Positions 50,166-59,190 of a DNA stretch of 64,000 nt are shown one piece after another. The translations under genes were made by a program, and so were the position numbers. The DNA comes from an uncultured Gemmataceae bacterium (GTDB lineage: Bacteria; Planctomycetota; Planctomycetia; Gemmatales; Gemmataceae). Location of the stretch: positions 167,226-231,225 of the forward strand of contig CALDUY010000013.1 in the NCBI GenBank assembly GCA_937923405.1. Direction: 5' to 3'. The notes under the pieces are model-generated. The model was not told where the DNA came from. It made no database searches and was given only the letters and a program-made list of their open reading frames with translations. Every line of letters starts with the position of its first letter. Position 1 is the stretch's first letter.

Positions 50166-50912
50166 TCAATGGGCATGATGCACGAACAACCCCGCTTCCT
50201 GACCGAACACCCGACCGAGCGTCTCACCACTGAGAATTTCGCGCGGTTCTCCCTGGCATTCGATTTTGCCATCCTTCAGACACAACACCTGTTGAGCGAC
50301 CCGGCTGACCATGCTCAGATCGTGTGAGACCAGTAGCACGGTCAGGCCTAGTTCCTCGTTGAGTTTGCCAATGAGGTTATAGAAGCTCTGCTGCATCTGA
50401 AAATCGATGCCGGAAGCCGGTTCGTCCAGCAACAGCAGTTCCGGCTTGGGTTCCAGAGCCAGCGCCAGCAAGACCCGCTGCAACTCGCCGCCCGAGATCC
50501 GTTCGATGGAGCGATCGATCAGTCCTTCGACCCCGACCAGGCGCAACATCGTTTGCACCTTTTGGCGGAACTGGCGTCCCAGGCCGAAGAATAAAGGCTG
50601 CTGACGCAGGCATAGGCCGAACAGATCCAGCACAGTGACGGGCAGGTTGGAGTCGATGCGCAGCTTCTGCGGAACGTAGCCGATGTGTTCCGGCGTGGGC
50701 TTGCTGTGATCGTGGCCGCAGAGGAAGCGGATCTCGCCGGAATAGGGCACCTCCTTGATGATCGCGCGTAGCAGCGTGGTTTTTCCCGCTCCGTTGAGAC
50801 CGATGATCGCCGACACCTTGCCCCGGGCCAGGGCGCATTCGACGCCGCGCAACACCTCGTTTCCGCCGAGAGTCACGCTGACGTCGCGCATCTGAATCAG
50901 GGCATCGGTCAT
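50166..50912 (-). CDS. znuC: metal ABC transporter ATP-binding protein
   Basis: 248 residues from the ATG at 50912, which overlaps the binding-protein stop by 4 bases. Walker A is GLNGAGKTT, the signature is ISGGELQRVLLALAL, Walker B is ELLLLDEPASGID, and the switch histidine is in LLVSHDL. It is closest in pattern to ZnuC/MntB-type zinc or manganese importers. The next gene downstream is a kinase, and no membrane permease is encoded next to it, so the transporter here is incomplete in its operon. Confidence 0.87.
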   Translation of the reverse strand: MTDALIQMRDVSVTLGGNEVLRGVECALARGKVSAIIGLNGAGKTTLLRAIIKEVPYSGEIRFLCGHDHSKPTPEHIGYVPQKLRIDSNLPVTVLDLFGLCLRQQPLFFGLGRQFRQKVQTMLRLVGVEGLIDRSIERISGGELQRVLLALALEPKPELLLLDEPASGIDFQMQQSFYNLIGKLNEELGLTVLLVSHDLSMVSRVAQQVLCLKDGKIECQGEPREILSGETLGRVFGQEAGLFVHHAH

Positions 50913-51886
50913 CGGAGTTTGCTCGCCAGTTCGTCGAGATTCTTTCGCATACGGGTTTCGTACCACATCGCTCCTTCGCGCTGCAACTCGTCCGGGTCAG
51001 CGGTTTCCAGGGGATCGATCAGCACTAAGGGGACGCGGTTGTTGAGCCGACGCGAAACCACTTGGGCAGAGGTCATTTTATACTGCGGCTCATGAGTGAT
51101 CGCGCCGATGGGGTTCTTCTCATCTTGGCACAACTTGACGATGTCGGCCAGATGCTTGGCGCTGGGTTCGTCGCCGGGACCAACCTCGATGACGCCGGCC
51201 ACTTCCAGGCCAAACGACCGAGCGAAGTAACCGAACGCTTCGTGGAAGCTGATGATGCGTCGAACTTTCTTGTCGGCGAGTTTCTCTTTGCCGTACTGGT
51301 GCAGCGCGGTTAGTCGGGCGATGTAGTTCTTGGCATTCTCGCGATACTCTGAGGCGTGTTCCGGATCCATGCTGCACAGCTGATCGCGGACCATTTCGGT
51401 CATGGCGATCATTTCCTCGATGCCCAGCCAGATATGCGGATCCCATTTGCCGTGCTCGTGCGGCGCTTCCCCCTCCGCAGGGGTACAAACGTGTTGAAAC
51501 TCCAAAAGCGACGACTCCGGCAGTTTGTCGCCCAGCTTGAGGTAGGGTAGATCGGGTCGACGCGCCTGGACACGCATGCCGTCGGCGAAGTTGTCGTCCA
51601 GACTCAGTCCAATGGCCAAAAAGAGATCGGCTTTGTTGAGAAGGCGAACATCGCGGGTGCCCAGGTTGTAGTCATGCGGTCCATGCACCAGGCAGAGGCA
51701 TTTGATCGCCGGGCGGTCGCCGGCCACACCCCGAACCACGCTGACCAACGGCGGAATGGTCACGACAATGCGAGGTGAGCCTGTCTCGTTTTCCCACGGA
51801 TCGGTGGCTTTGCCACAGCCCACACCGTACCATGCTGCTAGTCCAACCAACATCAGGCCCAGTGCCAGCCTTCCCCAACGCTTCAT
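50909..51886 (-). CDS. znuA: zinc/manganese-type substrate-binding lipoprotein
   Basis: 325 residues. A lipobox-like leader (WYGVGC) anchors it. Cluster A-I binding protein features: TIPPLVSVVRGVAGDR at the start of the mature part, the ligand histidine in HGPHDYNLG, a short His/Glu-rich stretch EAPHEHGKWDPHIWLG, SFHEAFGYFARSFGLE, and a late Asp in VLIDPLET. Zinc or manganese is the likely cargo; the His-rich loop leans to zinc. It is the first gene of the pair with the ATPase. Confidence 0.85.
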   Translation of the reverse strand: MKRWGRLALGLMLVGLAAWYGVGCGKATDPWENETGSPRIVVTIPPLVSVVRGVAGDRPAIKCLCLVHGPHDYNLGTRDVRLLNKADLFLAIGLSLDDNFADGMRVQARRPDLPYLKLGDKLPESSLLEFQHVCTPAEGEAPHEHGKWDPHIWLGIEEMIAMTEMVRDQLCSMDPEHASEYRENAKNYIARLTALHQYGKEKLADKKVRRIISFHEAFGYFARSFGLEVAGVIEVGPGDEPSAKHLADIVKLCQDEKNPIGAITHEPQYKMTSAQVVSRRLNNRVPLVLIDPLETADPDELQREGAMWYETRMRKNLDELASKLR

Positions 51887-51973
51887 CAGCCACCTCTCCA
51901 GTGGGATAACATCGTATTACATCCAAGGCGATTGTAGACGTCGGCGAAGTTGGTCACAAGATCGGACAGTTGC

Positions 51974-52002
51974 TTGACAGCGCAGTGTCAACGGTCTAGG
52001 TT
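51974..52002 (+). promoter_or_regulatory. promoter with overlapping perfect palindrome, response-regulator gene
   Basis: A -35 box TTGACA (51974-51979) is 17 bases from TAGGTT (51997-52002), a weak -10. The -35 box is also one arm of a perfect dyad, TTGACA-6-TGTCAA (51974-51991), so a repressor could sit on it. It lies 46 bases before the HD-GYP gene and about 90 bases from the divergent znuA start, so it may control either. Confidence 0.4.
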
Positions 52003-52047
52003 AAATCAACTCCTTAAGAATTCTCCGGAAGCCCAGCGGAGGCAGGC

Positions 52048-53064
52048 ATGGCGAAGGATGCGGCTCGGTCTCAGCATATCCTCGTGGTGGACGATCAACC
52101 GAGCATCTCTGCCTTGTTACGTCATGGGTTGCTCGCCGAGGGATATTCCGTGACCGTGGTCGAGGACGGACAAGCGGCGTTGGAAGCCGTGGCCACTTGT
52201 ACTCCCGATCTGATTCTGCTGGATCTGGATCTGCCAATCATTCCCGGCGACGAGGTCTGCCGACGGCTCAAACGCGATCCGCGCACACGCTGGATTCCGA
52301 TCATCATGGTGACAGCGATGAACGATTCCGTTCATCGCATCGCCGCTTGGGAGGATGGAGCCGACGAATATCTGACCAAGCCGTTCCATCTGGTCGAGGT
52401 GATGGCGCGGTGTCGCTCACTGTTGCGGATTCGCCAGCTGATTGAGGAACGCGACTCGGCCGAGGCTGTGGTCTTCGCCTTAGCACGCGCCGTCGAGGCC
52501 AAGAGTTGGTTCACGCACGGACATTCGGAACGAGTGACCAACCTCTGTATCCAGTTGGCTGAGGTTGTCGGACTGCCCAACGACAAGATCGAAGTGCTGC
52601 GAAAAGAGGCACTACTGCACGACATTGGCAAGATCAGCATTCCCGACGCGATTCTGAACAAACCCGGCCCGCTGACCTGCCAAGAGTACGAGATTATTCG
52701 CGAGCATCCTGTTCAGGGAGCCCACATCGTCGAGCCGCTCGTCTCGGTGCGAACTGCTGTCCCTTTGATTCGTTGGCATCACGAGCGACTCGATGGCCAG
52801 GGCTATCCAGATGGACTTTGCGGCGATGAGATTCCGCTGCTGGTGCGTATTCTCTCCGTCTGCGACATTTACGACAGTCTCTCCAGTGATCGACCTTATC
52901 GGGCACCGATTCCGCACGAGGTCTGTCTGGAGATGTTGCGCGACAACGCCTTACACGGCGGATTTGATCCGGAGCTAGTGGCGTTGTTCACCGAACTGCC
53001 GTTGGAAGCACGGGTGGTTGGGGCATCGCGACTACCGCGAGCCCACGTTCATTACGGAGATTGA
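52048..53064 (+). CDS. response regulator with HD-GYP cyclic-di-GMP phosphodiesterase domain
   Basis: 338 residues. The receiver domain (about 10-125) has DD in HILVVDDQP, the phospho-acceptor aspartate in LILLDLDLP, and K in LTKPF. The HD-GYP domain (about 145-325) has HGHSERVTN, the metal-binding LLHDIGKISIP, and HHERLDGQGYPDGL, which keeps the GYP signature. It should break down cyclic di-GMP when phosphorylated. No dedicated kinase is adjacent. Confidence 0.93.
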   Translation: MAKDAARSQHILVVDDQPSISALLRHGLLAEGYSVTVVEDGQAALEAVATCTPDLILLDLDLPIIPGDEVCRRLKRDPRTRWIPIIMVTAMNDSVHRIAAWEDGADEYLTKPFHLVEVMARCRSLLRIRQLIEERDSAEAVVFALARAVEAKSWFTHGHSERVTNLCIQLAEVVGLPNDKIEVLRKEALLHDIGKISIPDAILNKPGPLTCQEYEIIREHPVQGAHIVEPLVSVRTAVPLIRWHHERLDGQGYPDGLCGDEIPLLVRILSVCDIYDSLSSDRPYRAPIPHEVCLEMLRDNALHGGFDPELVALFTELPLEARVVGASRLPRAHVHYGD

Positions 53065-53072
53065 CGAGCGAA

Positions 53073-54164
53073 TTACTCCAGTTCAGTATCCGCAGCAGGG
53101 CGAGGCTGTCGACCGCGCGACCCGCTCCCCGCTGGTTCCGCAGCTTTGCGCCGTCCGGCCAGGTCGCGGAGTAACTTCCGCGCCGACTCCAATCGTTCGC
53201 TAGGCTCTGCGTCCAGTTTGGTCTCTCGGCTAGAGAGGGGCGATGGGGTTTGTCCTGCCAGCGCGTCGCGGAGCAGTTCCATCTCAGCGCGAAGCTGAAT
53301 CACTTCCAGGCGTTCACGGCGGACTTGCTCGCGCTCCTCAGCGATTTTTTGGCGTTCGTGATCGAGTTGCTCGCGTTCGCGACAGAGCAGTTCGTCCACC
53401 TGCGCTGCGGTGGTTTCCAACTCGGTCTGGCGTGCCTGCAGTTCGTGCTTCCATTCGGCCAGTCGTTCGGCTTCTTGCTTCAGTTCGACCCGTTGGGCGA
53501 TCACGTCTTTCTCTAGCAAGGTGATCTGTTCCTGTGCCTCACGTTGCTGTTTTTGCGTCAACTGCTCGAATTCTTCGGTACGTTTCTTCAGAGCCGCTTC
53601 CAACTCAAGGAGTTTGTTTTGCCGAGTCTGGTTCTCCTGCACGGCCTGGCGCAGTCGGTGTTCCAGCATCTCTAAATCGGCGCGATAGCGTTCCAGATCA
53701 GATTGTTCGGACTCTAATTGCTGAGTGAGTTCGCGAACCCGTTGCCGCATTCCCAGTGCTAGCTGGACCAGACGTCTTCGCGAGCGTTGCAGGCGATCGA
53801 CGAGGGGGCCGGCGACGTGGTTGGTCGGAATCGGTGCCAATGTGGCGGGAAGCTGTGCTTCAAAGCTGAACGTACCCACCTGGATGGTATCGCCGTTGCG
53901 GAGTGGCTCCTCCTGAATCGCCTTCCCGTTAACCCGAGTCGCCCGACCCGAGCAATCGCGGATTCGCCAGCCGTTGGCCACTCGGACGATAATGCAATGC
54001 ACCGGAGCGACTTCCGGCGAGACCAAGCCAATGTCACAACCGGGCGCGCGACCAATGACGGTGAGTTCGCCTTCCAGAGGACGAAACTTCTTCCGCGTCG
54101 CGCCATACAGCACGATCAAAGCGGGACGAGAAGGATCGTATTTGGCCTCTTGCTCTTTGCGCAT
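53073..54164 (-). CDS. FHA domain protein with long coiled coil
   Basis: 363 residues from the ATG at 54164; the open frame extends 38 codons further upstream without a good start. The FHA domain is at about 15-105, with GRAPGCDIGLVSPEVAPVHC and RVNGKAI (the conserved GR, S-x-x-H-like and N positions; the usual S-R-x-H is changed to SPEVAPVH). About 210 residues of Glu/Gln/Arg heptads follow (for example RELTQQLESEQSDLERYRAD), then a Ser/Pro-rich end. FHA domains bind phosphothreonine, so a partner for one of the kinases here is possible. It ends 9 bases from the HD-GYP stop, tail to tail. Confidence 0.82.
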   Translation of the reverse strand: MRKEQEAKYDPSRPALIVLYGATRKKFRPLEGELTVIGRAPGCDIGLVSPEVAPVHCIIVRVANGWRIRDCSGRATRVNGKAIQEEPLRNGDTIQVGTFSFEAQLPATLAPIPTNHVAGPLVDRLQRSRRRLVQLALGMRQRVRELTQQLESEQSDLERYRADLEMLEHRLRQAVQENQTRQNKLLELEAALKKRTEEFEQLTQKQQREAQEQITLLEKDVIAQRVELKQEAERLAEWKHELQARQTELETTAAQVDELLCREREQLDHERQKIAEEREQVRRERLEVIQLRAEMELLRDALAGQTPSPLSSRETKLDAEPSERLESARKLLRDLAGRRKAAEPAGSGSRGRQPRPAADTELE

Positions 54165-54365
54165 ATATAGCACTCTTGAAACGAGAGTGAAACGGTTCGC
54201 GAACCCAACGACGTCAACCGCGAGTAGTTCTAGAGCACGTCGTGTCGCGAAGTCAGGCACGGCCAGGAGGGGTGGCATTGCCAGTGCGAAGATGGTTCAC
54301 CTGTAGCTAGCCTAGCACATGAAAACGGGTGGCGAAAAAGGAAAATCTTCTACCGAGCAGACATC

Positions 54366-54393
54366 TTGCGATTGCGCGAGGCGTTTCTATAAT
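54366..54393 (+). promoter_or_regulatory. sigma-70 type promoter of the nuo operon
   Basis: TTGCGA (54366-54371), a 16-base spacer and a perfect TATAAT (54388-54393), leaving about 42 bases of leader before nuoI. The position and quality make it the best promoter seen in the window. Confidence 0.65.
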
Positions 54394-54442
54394 CCCCTCA
54401 CGCCGTTCTCTTTCTTTCTCAGTCCGCGCGAAGGGGTGACCC

Positions 54443-55027
54443 ATGCGTGCGTGGTTTGCGAATATCGTTCAGACGATCAGCACTGTCGGTCAGGGGATGT
54501 ACATTACCCTGTGGTATCTGCTGCAGACATTTCGGCGACGTACCTATACCGAACGATTCGAGTATCCCGAACTGCCAGTTCCGGTCAAGCCTCGCTACCG
54601 GGGCTTCCATCGCTTTGATCTGACTACCTGCATCGGCTGTGACAAGTGCGCGCGTGCTTGCCCGGTCGATTGCATTTACATCGAAAAGGAAAAGGCCAAG
54701 CCGCCTCTCAAAGGGTTCGTCGTCAACGGCTTCAAGATTGACTACACCAAGTGCATGTTCTGTGCCCTGTGTGTCGATCCCTGCCCCGTGGACTGCATCT
54801 TCATGGGATCGACTTACGACCAGAGTTGCTACAGCCGCGATGGCTGCATCGTCGATTTCGCCAAGCTGCCGCTCACCGTGGCTTGGGGCCAGGCGACGTT
54901 GAATCCAACGGCAGTGGCGGCCTCCAAACTCGTTGTTGAGCCGGTCTGGGTCAAGCCCCCGCCCGAGTCGGCCCCGCCCGCCGCTCCCGCTGCTCCGGCC
55001 AATCCGACCGCCCCGGCCAACTCCTGA
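54443..55027 (+). CDS. nuoI: NADH-quinone oxidoreductase subunit I
   Basis: 194 residues. Two 4Fe-4S motifs are visible: CIGCDKCARACPVDC and CMFCALCVDPCPVDC. The N-terminus MRAWFANIVQTISTVGQGMY with RYRGFHRF is typical of NuoI, the subunit that carries clusters N6a/N6b from NuoG to NuoB. A tail rich in Ala and Pro (about 25 residues) is extra. AAGGGG precedes the ATG. It is the first gene of the operon, unlike the usual order in which it follows nuoH. Confidence 0.95.
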   Translation: MRAWFANIVQTISTVGQGMYITLWYLLQTFRRRTYTERFEYPELPVPVKPRYRGFHRFDLTTCIGCDKCARACPVDCIYIEKEKAKPPLKGFVVNGFKIDYTKCMFCALCVDPCPVDCIFMGSTYDQSCYSRDGCIVDFAKLPLTVAWGQATLNPTAVAASKLVVEPVWVKPPPESAPPAAPAAPANPTAPANS

Positions 55028-55052
55028 CCCTTAGTCTCTCTCCGAGCGAACT

Positions 55053-56414
55053 ATGACCTCACTTGCTGCTTATTTGCTCCTGTTTCTCGCCATCGGGGTC
55101 GGTTTCATTTTTATTCATCTCGTCGCCGGGATGCTCATTCGCCCCGACAAGAAGCATCCTGAGAAAGAGACGATTTACGAGTGCGGAGAGCCGACGATCG
55201 GTTCGGCGTGGATTCAATTCGACCTGCGGTTCTACGTCGTGGCTCTGCTGTTCGTTATCTTCGATGTCGAGGTGGCCTTCTTCTTCCCCTGGGCCGAGAT
55301 CTTCGGCAAGGCCAACGCCATTCACGCCACGCCCGATCCCAAGACGCGCGAGGAATACAAGGCGTTGGCCGCCGTTGTCAACGCCCTCAGCACGCCTCGG
55401 GGGAGCATTTCCGGAACACCACTGACGCCTGGCGTCAAGGATGTAGAGACCGAACGGCAACTCTGGCGAGCGCTGGAGAATATGAGCGAGGTCGAGTTTG
55501 CTGCCATTCAACGGTTGCACCAGGAGAACAAGGCGTTACTGCAGATGCTGACTTATCTCGACGTCAAAAACTTCAACAAGCTCAGAAACTTGACTCCTGC
55601 TGAATTGGCGACGATTCGCCAACAGGCCGCCTTGTTTGATCAAGCCTTGTCGAAAATAATCGAACAGATTCGTGCCGAGGCCGCGACTTCTCTGGCCGCC
55701 TTGGAGAAGTTGAGTTCAGCTGAGCGGAACGAGATCGACAAGGCTTTGCAGCCCCGGGCGGGTGAGGCCGGAGGTGTGGGTGGACCAATGGCTCCACCGC
55801 AGGCCGGTTCGATGCCGTTGGCCGGCCTTAGCTCCATCTTGAACTCGCTGCGCCATCGTCCCAACGAGATCAACGACAACGCCCGAGCCTTGACTCTAGA
55901 GAATCTCGAAACCTTTGGGGCGGATCGGCTCAACGTGTTTCCTGTCTCCGATCGCATCCCAGTGCTGAATAAATATCTGCCCGGTCGAATTCAGCTACAC
56001 AGTCAGCAAGCTGCCGAGGGTGCCAAGCAGATTCAGCAGATCGCCGCACAAGCGCGAGCGGCTCTTAACAAGGCTCACCCCGACCAAGCCGAACTGTGGA
56101 ACATGCTGACCCTCGAACGCATGCAAGCGTTGAGCAAGGGGCAGGGCACGACGAATCCGCTGGCGGGACTGACTCCAGAGGGGGTTCGCGCCCTGCAAAC
56201 GCCGCTAGTCAAGTATGCTAAGGATCGGTCCGCTTCGCTGGGCTTGATGGCTCTGGTCGAGATTCTCGTCTTCTTCGGCGTGCTGTTGGTTGGTTTTGCC
56301 TATTTATGGAAACGAGGCGATCTTGCCTGGGTGCGTAGTACGGCGACCGAGGCGGCGCTGCGTCAATCAACTCCGACGCCGCGCGAACTCCAGGCGGCCG
56401 CGACGAGTCGATAG
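55053..56414 (+). CDS. nuoA: NADH-quinone oxidoreductase subunit A with a roughly 300-residue insertion
   Basis: 453 residues, against about 120-150 normally. TM1 is at about 5-28, then the conserved loop [21 protein letters not shown]2 at about 60-83 ([20 protein letters not shown]), and the final TM3 at about 403-427 ([21 protein letters not shown]) ending KRGDLAWV. Between TM2 and TM3 about 310 extra residues appear, mostly helical and soluble, rich in Ala, Gln and Leu (for example [20 protein letters not shown]), with a Gly/Pro-rich break near 235-255. All conserved NuoA parts survive, so the subunit is probably functional. The TM2-TM3 loop lies on the periplasmic side in known complex I structures, so the insertion should face that side. 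It is 25 bases after nuoI. Confidence 0.9.
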   Translation: MTSLAAYLLLFLAIGVGFIFIHLVAGMLIRPDKKHPEKETIYECGEPTIGSAWIQFDLRFYVVALLFVIFDVEVAFFFPWAEIFGKANAIHATPDPKTREEYKALAAVVNALSTPRGSISGTPLTPGVKDVETERQLWRALENMSEVEFAAIQRLHQENKALLQMLTYLDVKNFNKLRNLTPAELATIRQQAALFDQALSKIIEQIRAEAATSLAALEKLSSAERNEIDKALQPRAGEAGGVGGPMAPPQAGSMPLAGLSSILNSLRHRPNEINDNARALTLENLETFGADRLNVFPVSDRIPVLNKYLPGRIQLHSQQAAEGAKQIQQIAAQARAALNKAHPDQAELWNMLTLERMQALSKGQGTTNPLAGLTPEGVRALQTPLVKYAKDRSASLGLMALVEILVFFGVLLVGFAYLWKRGDLAWVRSTATEAALRQSTPTPRELQAAATSR

Positions 56415-56448
56415 TCGATCTTGCGATGATCAAGCGGGAGAATTTCTC

Positions 56449-57081
56449 ATGGGTTGGCTCGAAGGACGCTTCGAAGAGAGTGTGGTCACTACGACACTGG
56501 AACAGGCGATCAACTGGGCACGCGAGTCGAGCATGTGGCCGATGACCTTCGGCTTGGCTTGCTGCGCCATCGAGATGATGGCTACCGGTGCCTCGCGCTA
56601 CGACATCGACCGCTTCGGCGCTGGTGCCTTCCGGGCCACGCCGCGCCAGGCTGACTTGATGATTGTGGCCGGTACTGTCAACTTCAAGATGGCTGCTCGG
56701 GTACGTCGGCTGTACAACCAGATGCCCGACCCGAAGTTCGTCATCGCCATGGGAGCCTGCACCTGTGGCGGCGGACCGTATTACAAGTACGGCTACAACG
56801 TGGTTAAGGGGGTCGATCTAGTAGTTCCGGTCGATGTCTACGTACCCGGCTGTCCGCCGCGCCCCGAAGCCTTGCTCGAAGGGCTGATGCGGATTCAGGA
56901 CAAGGTGCGAGCCATGAAGGATCTCACCAAGGGCCAGCCGCTGGAGATTCCTATTCCAGCGCGGACCGGCTTTACTCATCTGCCGCCCGAACTGAGCGAT
57001 CCCGATCCGGTCAAGGCCGTCGAGAAGCAAAACGCCTGGGCCAAACGCAATAAGGAACGAGCCGCACCCGCCAAGGCGTGA
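56449..57081 (+). CDS. nuoB: NADH-quinone oxidoreductase subunit B
   Basis: 210 residues from the ATG at 56449 (GGGAG upstream). NuoB binds cluster N2 next to quinone: the tandem cysteines in [11 protein letters not shown], then [12 protein letters not shown] and [17 protein letters not shown] supply the ligands. The C-terminal 50 residues (KNKER-like, Lys/Ala-rich) are longer than in E. coli. It is 34 bases after nuoA and 11 bases before nuoC. Confidence 0.96.
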   Translation: MGWLEGRFEESVVTTTLEQAINWARESSMWPMTFGLACCAIEMMATGASRYDIDRFGAGAFRATPRQADLMIVAGTVNFKMAARVRRLYNQMPDPKFVIAMGACTCGGGPYYKYGYNVVKGVDLVVPVDVYVPGCPPRPEALLEGLMRIQDKVRAMKDLTKGQPLEIPIPARTGFTHLPPELSDPDPVKAVEKQNAWAKRNKERAAPAKA

Positions 57082-57092
57082 TCGAGGGAACC

Positions 57093-57623
57093 ATGACAGC
57101 TAGTGACATCATCACCGCGTTGGAAACCAAGTTCGGCACGAAGATCAAATCCAAGAGCCTGGAAGCAATCGATCCGTTTATCGTCGTCGATCCCAGCGAT
57201 CTGGTCGAGGTGGTGCGCCACCTGCGTGACGAACCGACCCTGGCCTTTGATCTATTGCACAACATTTCCGGGGTCGATTATCTCGAACCGGACCCGAAGA
57301 AGGCGGCCAAGGCGGGCTTTGAGCCGCATCTAGAGGTGGTCTACCACTTGCAGAGTTTTCAGCATCGGCATCGCTTGGTGGTCAAGGTGCTGCTGCCACG
57401 TTGGAAGAACGATCAGAAGGGCCAGCTGCCCGAGGTACCGACCCTTACTTCACTTTACGGATCCGCGAACTGGCATGAACGTGAAGTCTACGATCTGGTC
57501 GGCGTGATTTTCGTTGGCCATCCTGATCTGACCCGCATTTTGCTCGCGGAGGACTGGGAAGGCCATCCCTTGCGCAAAGATTACGAGTTTCCTCTAGAAT
57601 ACCACGGCATTCGCGGCCGTTGA
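57093..57623 (+). CDS. nuoC: NADH-quinone oxidoreductase subunit C
   Basis: 176 residues from the ATG at 57093 (GAGGGA before it); a GTG at 57078 overlaps nuoB. The NuoC signature is present: LTSLYGSANWHEREVYDLVG, VGHPDLTRILLAEDWEGHPL and a final RKDYEFP. It is part of the peripheral arm joining NuoB and NuoD. It is a separate gene here, not fused with nuoD as in some bacteria. Confidence 0.94.
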   Translation: MTASDIITALETKFGTKIKSKSLEAIDPFIVVDPSDLVEVVRHLRDEPTLAFDLLHNISGVDYLEPDPKKAAKAGFEPHLEVVYHLQSFQHRHRLVVKVLLPRWKNDQKGQLPEVPTLTSLYGSANWHEREVYDLVGVIFVGHPDLTRILLAEDWEGHPLRKDYEFPLEYHGIRGR

Positions 57624-57638
57624 TCGAGGCACTGCACT

Positions 57639-58853
57639 ATGTCTCCCGCCACGCTACAGGACCAGACCATCGTCGAATTCGACGTGCGCACTGATGAGAT
57701 GTTGGTGAACATGGGACCGCAGCATCCCAGCACGCACGGCGTGTTGCGTTTGGTATTGCGGACCGATGGCGAAGTGATTTCCGAGGTCACCCCGCATCTG
57801 GGTTATCTGCATCGCTGCGCCGAAAAGATCGGCGAGAACGTGATGCCGATTCAGTTCATCCCCTACACCGATCGCATGGATTATCTGGCTGGGATGAACA
57901 TGAACCTGGCCTATTCGTTGGCTGTGGAGAAACTGTGCGGCATGAAGTTGCCCGAGAAGGCCAACGTGCTGCGAGTCATGATCGCCGAACTCAACCGCAT
58001 TGCCAGCCATCTGGTCGGCATGGGAGCCTACGGCTTGGATCTGGGCACGTTCAGCCCGTTTCTCTACGCCTTTCGCGAACGCGAGATGATTCTCGATCTG
58101 TTCGAGGAATTGTGCGGTGCGCGGCTGACCTACAGTTACATCACCATCGGGGGCGTTCACGACGATCTTCCCGAAGGTTGGATCGATCGCTGCAAGCAGT
58201 TTCTCGACTACTTCGAGCCGCGCATCCTGGAGTATCATGCCCTTTTGACGACGAACCATATCTTCGTTCAACGGACAGCAGGGATCGGCATTCTCTCTAA
58301 AGAACTGGCTCTGTCGCATGCCTGCTCCGGACCGATGCTCCGTGGGTCACTGAACCGCAAGGCTGGCGATCCAGAATGGGATCTGCGCAAGCTCGAACCG
58401 TACTGCGGCTACGAGACCTACGACTTCAAAGTGATTATTCCGCCGTTCGACGACGATTACTACGGCGTGCCGTACCGCACTCCACGCGGTGCCGTGATCG
58501 GCGACTGCTGGCATCGCTTCTACGTTCGCATGCTGGAGGTGCTGGAGAGCATCAAGCTCATCCGCCAGGCGATGCAGCGCTATCCTAGCGCTCAGGGATC
58601 GCATCGAATCGAACCGCCGCGTCACCTGCCAGGTGGCGAGGCCTACCTTGAAACCGAGTGTCCCCGTGGCGCGATGGGCTTCTACGTCGTCGGCGCACCC
58701 AACAAGCAGGCCGTCCCTCTGCGTGTCCGGGCCAAGTCGTCGAGCTTCCTCAACCTCAGCGTCACCAACGCCATCTGCAACGGCTGCCTCATCGCCGACA
58801 TCCCCGCTATTGTCGGCAGCATCGACATCGTCATGGGCGAAATAGATAGGTGA
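57639..58853 (+). CDS. nuoD: NADH-quinone oxidoreductase subunit D
   Basis: 404 residues. NuoD is the 49-kDa quinone-site subunit. Signatures: NMGPQHPSTHGVLRLVL near the start, GYLHRCAEKIGE, PYTDRMDYLAGMN, ELNRIASHLVG and a final ADIPAIVGSIDIVMGEIDR. All quinone-site residues expected in the HxxxH region (QHPSTHG) are present. The operon ends here: a terminator lies 135 bases downstream and no nuoE, F, G, H or J-N gene is found. Confidence 0.97.
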   Translation: MSPATLQDQTIVEFDVRTDEMLVNMGPQHPSTHGVLRLVLRTDGEVISEVTPHLGYLHRCAEKIGENVMPIQFIPYTDRMDYLAGMNMNLAYSLAVEKLCGMKLPEKANVLRVMIAELNRIASHLVGMGAYGLDLGTFSPFLYAFREREMILDLFEELCGARLTYSYITIGGVHDDLPEGWIDRCKQFLDYFEPRILEYHALLTTNHIFVQRTAGIGILSKELALSHACSGPMLRGSLNRKAGDPEWDLRKLEPYCGYETYDFKVIIPPFDDDYYGVPYRTPRGAVIGDCWHRFYVRMLEVLESIKLIRQAMQRYPSAQGSHRIEPPRHLPGGEAYLETECPRGAMGFYVVGAPNKQAVPLRVRAKSSSFLNLSVTNAICNGCLIADIPAIVGSIDIVMGEIDR

Positions 58854-58987
58854 ACAGTATCGACACAAACCATTGACCTAAGACAACTTGTGAAATTAAG
58901 CGTCGGAGAAAAAATCCTCAAAATACGGTGCATTCCAGGCCATACAGTGCATTTAGGGTGCATCGCCAACTCGACATCGTAGGCCCA

Positions 58988-59026
58988 ACTGACCACCTTC
59001 CGACACGGGAGGCTGGTCAGTTTTTT
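58988..59026 (+). terminator. rho-independent terminator after nuoD
   Basis: ACTGACCA (58988-58995) pairs with TGGTCAGT (59014-59021), with inner arms CCTTCC/GGGAGG (one G-U) around GACAC. Six T residues follow at 59021-59026. This is a strong, long hairpin on the plus strand. Confidence 0.88.
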
Positions 59027-59068
59027 GTTGGCGACCAACGCTTCCCAGCGAATGCAGCAGCCCGATAA

Positions 59069-59190
59069 TTTCACTTTTCTTGTCGTTTTCACTGTTCGGC
59101 GAAACAGCACGTTCGGGTGAAATCGGGTTGCGGAGTTTCACTTTTTATGCTAATTTCACTCATCGATGAAATCATGGAAAAAGTGAAATC
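59069..59190 (+). promoter_or_regulatory. duplicated TTTCAC/GTGAAA operator module of the AbiE-like operon
   Basis: Two copies of one module lie 67 bases apart. Copy A (59069-59124) has TTTCACTTTT, TTTCACT at +18, GAAA at +32 and GTGAAATC at +48. Copy B (59136-59190) has the same elements at 0, +18, +32 and +47. The outer elements are inverted and make an 11-base perfect pair in copy B (TTTCACTTTTT 59136-59146, AAAAAGTGAAA 59178-59188). A further GTGAAA is at 58890. AbiEi antitoxins are known to repress their own operon through inverted repeats. Confidence 0.7.

Noticed and set aside
51904..51924. Possible Zur-like operator upstream of znuA
   Set aside because: GGAT...ATCC ends are symmetric but the middle is not, and the match to known Zur boxes is poor.
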